From NCBI GenBank assembly GCA_900169235.1, contig FWCC01000049.1:30240-94239 (forward strand): a DNA stretch of 64,000 nt. The letters are read 5' to 3'. Positions 54,868-64,000 of the stretch are shown one piece after another. The position numbers were made by a program, and so were the translations under genes. Under the pieces are notes generated by a model, which saw nothing but the letters and a program-made list of their open reading frames with translations, made no database searches and was not told the origin of the DNA. Origin of the DNA: Zarea fungicola (taxonomy: Eukaryota; Ascomycota; Sordariomycetes; Hypocreales; Cordycipitaceae). Positions within the stretch are counted from its first letter, which is position 1. Every line of letters begins with the position of its first letter.

Positions 54868-56161
54868 TGTGAAATGTGCGTCAAGTGGTGATGTTCGCTC
54901 CTCTTTGAATTAAAAAGAGGGATTGGGTTTTTATAGTTCAAATGAAATTTATAGATTATAAATCTAAATGTTGGTTAAAAGGAGCGGCTGAGATAGTATT
55001 TGGCCCTCTGTGGCTATCGCCGTCCAATGCCCCTCTGCCATCGGAGAAAAGAGCGGTAGTTCATGCGCGAGGTACTTGTCTGACGTCAATCACCTTCAGC
55101 ATGGCGCATGTCAACTTAATTGGCAATTGGTGGTACAAATGTAGATAGTACACGCTAGCCAACATATTTCCTCCCAAGCGTACGATGCAGAGTAGCCCTC
55201 GAGTTACCATTTGGCTTTTGGAAGCGAGGCTAGATATGCAGCCCGCCAAATCAAGGGTGACTGGCATTTTTCCTCTGGAGAATTCCTCCTACATTTATGA
55301 AGTCTCAGTTTAAGTACCTTGGTTCATGTAAGGTCCCCCTGTATACCTCACATAAAGTGCAATGGGGGTGGCGTGCTGCTGCATGGGCATGGTCGCGATA
55401 AAAAAAAGATAAAAAGATCAGACAGCCAGCAGTAAACTCCGGTTGACAAATGCCAAACATCGGATTTTAGAAACGACAGCACACTAGTTACATTATTGGT
55501 TATTTCGTACATTAGTCACGCGGTACTTAGTACAGCCAACTCACAATCTACCATATCACCGCCGCTCCACCACTTAGGTATCAATTTCCAAATCGAGCAA
55601 ACCATCTTTATTAGCCGTGAATCAATAAGTATCATATAGCCTAATTTGCTTGCCAAGGACGTTGCTCAGTGAACATTGACCCTCTCTCCTCGCCATCTGC
55701 CAGCTGTTACAAACGTCAAAATCCTTCTATTCAACGTGGCCGGCACTTGACAGTTACAATTAATTGTAGCTTCCCATAGCTTTTAAGAGTAAAGAAAAAT
55801 GCATTTTTGTTATCCTACAGGATATAGTGGTGATATCTTTTTTGCTTGATTGCGTCCAGCCCCAAACGGTTAATGTACAGATAATTGTTTTAATGGCGGC
55901 ATGACAGCGCCGCGCAATGCCATAAGTCACCAGCTGTCTAAAACAGGTTCAATGAAATGCTCTCTCTCCAGCAGGGAAAAAAAAAAAGGACAAAAAGAAC
56001 AGAACCAAGTCAGCTCTTGTCCAAATCTTGCTCTCCACGCTCAACACTTCGTACACCACCTCCCAATCTCCTAATGCTACGCCATAACAGGGAAGGAAAA
56101 TCAAAGGCAGTAGACAAGAAAAAACGCCTTGGACCACACGCCACATCCCCCGACTGCTGGT
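54868..56161. other. Intergenic, 1.3 kb, no gene recognised
   Basis: Upstream of the reductase and downstream of the i-AAA protease gene. It is AT-rich, with an A run near 55977-55987. No coding or RNA feature was seen. Confidence 0.55.
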
Positions 56162-58424
56162 TTATTCCGCAGGCGCAGGAGGGGCTGGTGACTCGGGCTC
56201 AGGATGAGGCACACCATTCAGACCTGGAGGTGCAGGAGGTTCAGCCGGTACGGGCATCACCATCGGGCCGCGGGCTAGAACTGGTCGGCCGGGCAAATCT
56301 TCGCCGCGAATCACAATCTCAACCTCCTCCTTGTCCAGCGTCTCGTACTTGACCAGGGCATGTGCCAAGAGATCCAGCTCTCTTCGCTTCTCCGTCAGTA
56401 GCTGGCGCACATCCTCATACGACTTCTTCAGGCTCTTCTGCACCTCCGACTCAATAATGGCCCTCGTCTCAGAACTCAGGTTCTCGTAGCGACGGCCGTA
56501 CTCCATGGGACCCAGTGCAGCGGACATGCCAAATTGAGCCACCATCATAAAACCAAGATCCGTGGCGCGCTCAAGATCCTATTTTGAGTTAGCGTATCAG
56601 TCACGAAGATGGGTTGGCAATTTCATCTAGAAAACGTACACTTGAAACTCCAGAAGTTACCCTGTCGTCACCATAGCGCATCTCCTCGGCCATCTTTCCG
56701 CCGAGAAGAACGCGAATGCTAGCCGTGTATTCGGCAGCTGTAGTAGAGTACTTATCCATAGCTGGTACGTGTGCAGTATGTCCGAGCGAGCCACCTTTGG
56801 GCAGAATCGTCACCTTGTACAGCTTGCTGTCACTCTCCTTGTCATATAGCTGAACAAGGGCGTGACCAGCCTCGTGATATGCTGTCATTTCCTTTTCCTT
56901 TTCGGAGATAACCATTGACTTCTTATCCGCACCCATGCTCACACGATCAAAAGCCCACTCAAGGTCCGCCCGCGAGATGATGCTTGCCTTGGCACGGCTA
57001 GCATGGAGAGCGGCAAAGTTGAGCATGTTCTCCAGCTCAGCACCAGACCGGCCAGGTGATCGGGCGGCAATAGCCTTGAGATCTACGTCTTGTGCCAGCT
57101 TAATCTTTTTGGCGTGGTGTTCGAGGATAGCAATGCGGCCACGAACATCAGGTAGGCCAACGTCGATGTGACGGTCAAATCTGCCTGGTCTGGTAAGAGC
57201 TTTGTCCAGGAGTTTGGGCAAATTGGTAGCAGCCATGATGATAATCTTGGTGTCCTGGTCAAAACCATCCAATTCGGTTAAAAGCTGGTTAAGAGTCTGC
57301 TTGGAATGAGCCTGATCGCGAGGGTTGCGCTTTCCACCAACAGCATCCAGCTCATCAATGAAGATGATGGCAGGCGACTTGGCTTTGGCAGCAGCAAAGA
57401 GCTCGCGAACACGCTTGGCACCAACACCGACATAGATTTCATCAAATTCAGAACCAGACATGTAAAAAAAGGGAACGCCAGCCTCACCCGCTACGGCTCT
57501 GGCAAGAAGAGTCTTGCCAGTTCCTGGAGGGCCGACGAGAAGGACACCTTTGGGAAGTTTTGCACCAAGATCAGAAAACTTTTCGGGGTTCTTGAGGAAC
57601 TCAACGACCTCTTGAAGCTCCTCCTTGGCTTCTTCGCATCCGTGGACATCGCTGAAACGCGTGTTTTGGTTTTCAGCTTTCACTTCAGAGTCGGTCTTGC
57701 CACCAGCGCGGCGGAACGAGCTGAGGAACTCAATGAGAATTGTGACGGCCACAAAGCAAAGATAGGTAACAAGGATAAACGTGGCAAAAAACTTGACCCA
57801 GCGAAAGATGAACATGCGCGTGGTTTCTTGAACAACAACGTGAATAGGCTCACCCTTGCCTCCAGCGGTGGAGGTACTGAAGCCAGCACCACCGAGCGCG
57901 GCATTGGCAATGGCACCATCGGCACCCGGACGGCCAAAGACGGCGCCAGAGTTGGAACCAGCTACGGAGCCAGCACCCGCGTTTAGGGATGCGAGTGCTT
58001 TTCTGTACGCATCCTCGGTCGCAGCGTTGGTAGCGAATCGGCCTGACTGGTAGCGCTCCGCGAGAATGCCGGGCATGTTGGCACGGAGAAGGAGCTGATA
58101 AAACATGTTTTGCGCATTGGCATTACCAGGATTTCTGTTTGCGGATTCCTCGGCGCTGGCGAGCATGTTCCTGGAGATGCCGCTCGATGATGAGGTACCA
58201 AAGAGACGGCGGCTGGCGACGGGTATCGTCCGAGGTCGGAGGCCAAGGGCAGCTGATTCTGCAGCGTACTGTCGGTAAGAAAACGGCGCAAGGCCAAGTA
58301 TCGTTTGCGGTTGCGATGAAATACAGCGCATCTGGGAGGGCACGGAGAAGCGCGGCGATGCGCCTCGCCTGGCAGCACGCAGTCCTAGGCGGGACAGCGT
58401 GGCCGCGGCTTGGAACTCTGCCAT
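56162..58424 (-). CDS. YME1: Mitochondrial i-AAA protease Yme1
   Basis: Two exons, 56640-58424 and 56162-56578 (GTACGT...AATAG, phase 0), 733 aa, ATG at 58424 (MAEFQAAATLSRLGLRAARR). Yme1 is an ATP-driven zinc protease of the inner mitochondrial membrane facing the intermembrane space. It degrades misfolded and short-lived proteins. An Arg-rich presequence spans about 1-80 and one membrane helix about 205-233. The AAA module has Walker A GPPGTGKT (298-305), pore loop YVG (331-333), Walker B IIFIDE (353-358) and RPGRFDR (412-418). The zinc site is HEAGH (517-521). One membrane helix and the FtsH-like order separate it from the two-helix m-AAA enzymes. The second exon finishes the protease domain (DLERATDLGFMMVAQFGMS) and adds a Pro-rich tail (PAPPGLNGVPHPEPESPAPP). 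Confidence 0.95.
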
Positions 58425-60342
58425 AGTTGCAAGCTGACGCGGAACCGTGTAGAAGTTGAATCCCAGATCAACAGCCGTCAATAAGTGTATCGATCGATTC
58501 TAGAGCCAAGTGGTAAATCGGATATGATGGATTTTCCCGGCGGAACGCGAGTGACCGGAAGGCAGCACGCTGCTCAAACCCTCCAATTGCCTCCTTGCTG
58601 TGGCGGATTTTCTCAGCTGATTGGGCGTGACAGCAGTAAATTGACAGCGGTGTATTGCAAAAGAGGTTATATGCCTATATGCATTGTAGGAAACTTTGAC
58701 AGTCCGATGGTATTGGTTGGGATTGTTGGCCTGATGGAACGTCAAGGCCCCGTGATGTTGTTTCGCCTCAACGAATTCGCAAAGAGGCCATCATCAATGT
58801 TGGACCCGGCTGTGGGCTTGTGACGTTTTTGCTTAGTCATTTTCCTTCTTCCTAGCCGGGCCAGATTGGGTGGCCACTGTTTGTATTGGCCAGGATCACC
58901 TGACAGAAGCCGCTAGAAACGGAAGCAGCTCGGCAGTCGGGACGCCGCCAACAACCAACTTGGAGCTTCCGCGCCGACGAGGCCAGGGCAATGTGTGTTG
59001 GCCAACAAGACGTACAATTTTGGCATGCGCTGATTTGACGCAATTCCCTGGTCATGATCCATCTAGTGAACGCAAAGCAGCTAACTCAGGCTGTCTTTTT
59101 TTCTCTCTGTATTTAGGGCAATTTCCCAAGTTTCCTCAAATCCCTCTATTTTTGTCACGGAATGGATATCCCCTGCCTGGATTTAGTAGCTTTTGCCCTA
59201 TATCGGGTTTGTATTATGCCCATCCTCCTTTGCTTGCGCCCACACGCCAAGTTCTCACCGATTGCGGGTAAGAGGGGCAAGAGGGAGACCAAGTGACAAT
59301 GGCCAACAGAGCGCAGAGCGGTTCTTTGTTTACTCCGTCACAACGCCATATTTGCGAAGGAAATGTGGTGTGTCAATGGCTTGATGCCTGTGATTTCCAG
59401 TAAATCCGCAACGTCCGGAAATCTTGGTGTAATTAAAGGACCACACCCCAAAATAGATACGAACAAAAAGGAACAAAAAAGACTTTGCATCAGGCCGCTC
59501 CCGGAATTGCGGAAACAGTAGTTAACGCAAAATGGTGAGTCAAGTGCATTTCACAATTTCTGCCTCTTTTTTTATACATGTCTGTACGCAGGACTTGTGC
59601 TAATGAAGACTAAAAAGCAAATTGCTACCGAACTGGTACAGCACGTAGTAGAATCATGTCTCACATTTGGGGGAGGGGCCTTGGCTGTTTCCTTGCTGGC
59701 ATAGCCCACAGGTCACCATTGTGCCGGGGAAAGCGGCTCACACCAGTGGTATTTGTGATGTGTCAGAATATAATTTCGTATAAGCTAAGGCCATGACAGA
59801 AGCAAAAAAAACAACAAAAACAAAAAAGTAAGCAATCCAAAGACGCGGCCCATTGCATTATGACATGTTACGCTTTGTTGGAAGAAGAAAAAAAAGATTG
59901 CGCCAATTTACAGCGAGACAAGAGAATTTGGAAAAAGAAGCCATTGCAAAAAAATACTAGTGTCGGCAGAGACGCTGCGACAAGGATATCAGATTAATAA
60001 AAAAAGACTGCCAGTAATCTTATTGGTTACTGTTATTACCACTCAAATTCATGCTCCCATAAAAACAAATTGTACAGTAGATAAAAATAAAAAATAAAAA
60101 TAAAAAACCGCCCAGACCCATTGACATTGCGACGTGGTGCTGTATGTATCCCGCTTCCCGTATTTTTGGTATCTCGTTCCACCTGTATTAAGTGCTTTCG
60201 TATCGTTCGTAATGATATTAATCTTTGCGACCCAAACCCATGTGCATGAATATTATATAGCTCTATAGTGTTGTACAAGAGCGATCCTTGGCAAAAGACC
60301 ACTCGGGTCGTTCTCCAGAAGGCATTTGGGACGTGTGGTTGT
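58425..60342. other. Intergenic, 1.9 kb, no gene recognised
   Basis: Upstream of YME1 and 3' flank of the zinc-finger gene. It contains A/T-rich simple sequence near 60080-60110 (AAAAAT units). No gene was seen. Confidence 0.55.
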
Positions 60343-61667
60343 TTAGATGGCAGCGATGCGGCTACTGGGCAGCTGCATGGATGGGTCATCAAACTCAATC
60401 TTGGGGCCGCTGTAAAGGTCATAGATGCCGGATCCGTAGGCAGGCAGCTGGCCAATGGTGGCAACCTCAACGGGAGCCTGATACTGGTACCACTGCTCCG
60501 TCTCAGCCGTGGGAGAAGGGTAAGGCTCATTGGCGACTTGGGCCTGCTGGGGCATCGGCTGGGTGTATTGGATCATGGGCTGCTGCTCAACGGCTGCAGC
60601 GTTGTGCTGCATGGCAGCAAAAGCAGTGGCGTCCTGTGGAGCGTGCGTGTAGAGTGTCTCCCGCATGTTGGGGCTCTGGCCAGCGATGGGAGAGAAACCT
60701 GGGCTGCTGGTAATGGGGGTGGTCATGCCCTGGGTAGTAGTGTATGCCAGCTCAACGACGCTGTTCTGGCGCTCAACCTGGCCGCGAGGAACCTGGAACG
60801 ACTGACTGTGCATGTTGGTGTTCATAGTGGCGACTCCTGGGTTCCCTTGCTCCACGACGTAGAAGGGCTGCTGGGGGATGGACATGGACTGGGCGCGTTG
60901 AATCATGGCGGGATGTTGCTGGATGGAGTAGTCGCCGACGGCTTGCATGTTGTACTGGTGCATCTGCTGGTTGAAGTCGGAAAATGAGGCAGCGCGGTGT
61001 ACCATGTGGTTTCCTTGGGGAAGGGTTTGGCCGGGAACGATGGTAGCAGGGACGGGCCAAGACATGTTGCTCTGTGTAGGAGTGGAAGGTGACTCGCCCA
61101 TGTCAGAGTCAGAGCTGCAGTCATCCATCATCTCGTGCGAGTTGAAACCACGCTGGTGAGATCGGCGCTGGTGTTTGACCATGGTGGTCTTGCGGCAGAA
61201 GCTCTTCAGGCAACCATCATGAGCGCACTTGTAAGGGCGCTTGCCAGTGTGGATGCGGCGATGGCGAGCAAGTGAAGAGGACTGCAACAAATTGTTAGTT
61301 TCGCAACAAGTTTTTCGTCTGGTTAAAGAGTCTCGTACATCAGAGAAACGCTTGCCGCAGCCAAGATGTTGGCATTGATGAGGCTTCTCGCCCGTGTGAG
61401 TTCGAATGTGGACAGTCAAGGCACTACGCTGGATGAAGCTCTTGCCGCATCCGGGAATCGAACAAGAGTAAGGGCGCTCGTTGGTGTGAATTCTGTAGTG
61501 GCGCTGAAGATCTGACTTGCGATTGAAGCTCTGCAAAGCGAGACTAATGTTAGAAGAGAGAGGGGAGATACAGATGATGTGTGGCAACGTACCTTGTTGC
61601 AAGTGTCCCAGTCGCACTGGAAAGGGCGAGTTGCAGGCTCATATTCGACCAGTTCGAGGAGTTCCAT
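60343..61667 (-). CDS. C2H2 zinc-finger transcription factor
   Basis: Three exons: 61593-61667, 61339-61530 and 60343-61281, 401 aa, all phase 0; the second intron has an aactaac branch point. Four consecutive C2H2 fingers occupy about residues 16-130: [37 protein letters not shown]...[30 protein letters not shown] and [26 protein letters not shown]. Linkers are TGEKP-like (TNERP, TGEKP, TGKRP), as in sequence-specific DNA binders. Introns cut through fingers 1 and 3. The rest is an acidic Ser patch ([14 protein letters not shown]) and a Gln/Met/Pro-rich tail with QQP repeats, likely an activation region. I recognise a conserved ascomycete regulator type but cannot name the target genes. Confidence 0.88.
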
Positions 61668-64000
61668 TCTGACTTGCAGTATAAAACGGACAATGGATGG
61701 AAGGCAAAAGTATTATAGAAGTATCGTGAGGAGGGATGTCGATGAATGGGGGGGGGGATGAGAGGAGGGAGGTGTTTTATATATATAAATATGTATGATA
61801 TAACACAGAACAAGTGAACAAGTAGTTCTTCAAGGTAATGATAGATGATAGATGATGATGGGTTATTAGAGAGAGAGGCGCTCCGGCGAATATATGCTCG
61901 GAAAGGCAAAAGGCAGCCGGGGTATACAAGGTGCGGGACCTTGTTCTGAATCAAGTGGGCTGTGACTGGGGGAGGAGAGACAGGTACTGACAGGCCCTAG
62001 TGCTTCGTGTGGTGCGGGAGTCCAGAAGGCGGCGAGGGTCTGTTAATGTCGACCAGGGTATTGACCTTGGGAGCAAGGGCCAGAAAGGTGTGCTGGAGTT
62101 GATGGGTGGTGCTCGAGCCTTCCGGCAAGCAAGGATGAGGATGGTAGCGGGACCGGGGTGTGGCGTGCAGCTTGTAAAGTAAACGGTTGATCGAAAGTGG
62201 TAGTTTTTTTTCTGGACGGAAAGAGCGTTTTGGATTCGAGCCAATGGTGGGAAGAATGAAAGACTTTGTGTTGGAATAGTCGAAGCCTGTGTCGAAGTTG
62301 TAGATATTCCAGAGACTATAGTCGAGACAAGTTCAAGGGAAGGACTTTGTTGAGTGGGCAGTAGATGTCTTGCAACGAAGCGACACAAACAAAAAAAAAA
62401 AAACAGACGAGAAGCAAAGGCCCTTGTTTGAAGATGTTGCAAAGAGGCAAGGGAGTCAGAGACCTTGTCTTTTTCTTTCTTTCTGGATGCTTTTAAATAT
62501 GCAAAAGATCCAAAGACGCAAGGAGTAAGAGATGAAGATGTGATTTACGAGAAACAGGAAACACGGCAGGGTCAAGAGGCTATATACATGGGAGAGGCAA
62601 AAGAAGCAACACGGCGTTTTTGGGGCTTCGGAGGTAAATGTGGGGATGAAGTCCAGGCCAAAGGAAGAAGACTGTAATAAGGGCTCAACTGAAGAGATAG
62701 CAGTAAAAGCAAAAATCGGAAAATAAAAATAAATAAATAAATAAAACAAGCAATGGGAGGCAGGCTTGGGCAAGACCAGCAAGAGAGGAGTTGCGGAGTA
62801 GGGTATCCAGCCCAGCGGGCACAGCACGTACTGGTAGATGGAGCCACCATATCGGTACAAAGTAGTTGTTCAGAGATGGGCTAATCCTAATTTAGTTGTG
62901 CAAGGGGAGGGCGTGGTGAAATGAATAAGAAGGACATGGGAAGAGGGGGGGTTGACAGCTTGACAGTCCTAGGGGGCGTGTGGAAACGGCATACTGTGCA
63001 ACACAGTGGCGGGAGATATATGGGGACATGTTAGAAAGAGACAGACAAGAGAGACAGAAAAAGAGCGAGAGAAAACAACTAGACAAGGGCGCCAGGGGTT
63101 TAACTTGAATTGGTGGTAGATTTCCCAAGGCTAACTCGGGGAAGACTCAACTACGTACTAGTCAACTAAACCTAGCATGCATGTAAGTCAGGGTGCTTGG
63201 TAGGCAAGTCATGCACAGCACAGTGCAAGTTGACCGGATTCTGCCCGCCGCTGGGTGGCCCAGAAGCCAAGCCGTCGGCCTCGGAAAGGAAAGGGGGTGG
63301 GAAGGGCAAGTGGGGTGATGTAGGCGTCTGCAGGGGTTATTGTTTTACTGTGTAATTGATTTTTTTTTTTATAAAAATAAAAGAAAACCGGGACCAGATA
63401 TGGAGTAGATTGGGTAGATTGTGAAATAAAATAAAATAAAAAAGGTGTGGCGGGGATGGGAAGAAGGAGGGAGGTGTGTGAGTTGAGAGTCGAGGTGAAG
63501 TGAGAGTGTGTGCCGGCTGCCTTGCTGTGCGTTTCCTAATCACCAAATAATAATACTAATAATAATAATAATAAGAGGCCGAAAAGAAAGCAGCAACAAA
63601 GAGAGACAATGCTAAATTGAAAACCGGGGCACCGGGTTTTGGCTACTTTGCTTGCTGGGCACGGCTGGGCGAGAGCCAGACCAGGGGGGAGAGGGGCATC
63701 AAAAGAGGGGAGGGGGAGACAGAGAGGGGAAGAAGGCTGGACACCCCTGTAAAACTTGTCATGTAGGTACAGTGTAGGCTGTAGGATTGGCAAAGTGGGC
63801 GCTGTAAAACTGCCTAGTTCGGCACTAGGGTACCTAAACCTGCAGCGCTGTGCCGGCCTCCTGCAGTGGGCTGGGCTTGGCTGGACAGGCTGGGACGGCC
63901 TGGCTACCTCTGGTAAAAGCTGCTAAGCTGGTACGGGCTGGCACGGCTAGGGCCCTTCAAGCGCGCTAGAGACAGCGCTACAGTGGCATGTGGGTGACAA
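61668..64000. other. Upstream region of the C2H2 gene, simple repeats, no gene recognised
   Basis: It contains a g run near 61748, short gatagat repeats near 61845, an AAAT run near 62727-62745 and an AAT run near 63546-63574. G-rich imperfect ggctgg repeats lie near 63870-63910. Frames on both strands are spurious. The window ends here, so a gene could begin beyond it. Confidence 0.5.
63546..63574. repeat. AAT trinucleotide microsatellite
   Basis: About ten units of aat with one interruption (actaat). Confidence 0.85.

Noticed and set aside
1..64000. Defence system, CRISPR array, prophage or metabolite cluster
   Set aside because: No direct-repeat/spacer pattern, no polyketide or peptide synthetase, and no viral genes were seen; the gene content is ordinary fungal housekeeping and regulation.

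Overview
The window looks like a chromosome segment from a filamentous ascomycete (Pezizomycotina, probably a sordariomycete such as a hypocrealean; the order is inferred from protein character, not measured). The signs are short introns with GTRAGT-like donors and CTAAC branch points, single genes with their own promoters on both strands, and fungal-only families (SPX-ankyrin-GDPD Gde1, Orc6, i-AAA protease, fungal HSF, a fungal multi-pass membrane family). There is no operon structure, no bacterial or phage feature and no CRISPR array.

Left end (1-5.6 kb): an AT-rich, repeat-bearing stretch with a degenerate tandem array flanked by a diverged inverted repeat. A fungal membrane-protein gene follows whose reading frame is interrupted by a TAG. 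5.6-20.2 kb: four minus-strand genes: a MABP1/WDR62-like WD40 protein, a 201-aa low-complexity protein, the glycerophosphodiesterase Gde1 (four exons) and a probable mitochondrial PPR protein. 20.4-23.7 kb: three plus-strand genes for zinc-ribbon proteins (CZIB/DUF866, an Rpr2/Rpp21-type RNase P/MRP subunit, ZPR1). 24.6-27.9 kb: an uncharacterised nuclear-looking protein with an internally duplicated domain and an apparent 928-nt first intron. 27.9-33.9 kb: a 6-kb stretch with no recognisable gene.

33.9-47.8 kb: SEN54 (tRNA-splicing endonuclease subunit), an intron-containing tRNA-Leu(UAG) beside it, an arrestin-like protein, a PPIL3-type cyclophilin, heat shock factor, the spliceosomal cyclophilin CWC27 and, divergent from it, ORC6. 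47.9-61.7 kb: a short-chain dehydrogenase, a cysteine-rich single-pass membrane protein whose 5' end is unresolved, a Gre2-like NAD(P)-dependent reductase, the mitochondrial i-AAA protease Yme1 and a four-finger C2H2 transcription factor. The last 2.3 kb is the upstream region of that factor and holds only simple repeats.

The genes do not form a cluster or pathway. Several RNA-processing genes happen to lie in one segment (SEN54 next to a tRNA whose intron needs SEN, an Rpr2-type subunit, two splicing-related cyclophilins). Exon boundaries were placed by eye from splice signals and frame continuity. The strongest leads are the duplicated-domain protein, the membrane gene with the TAG, and the inverted-repeat-bounded tandem array.
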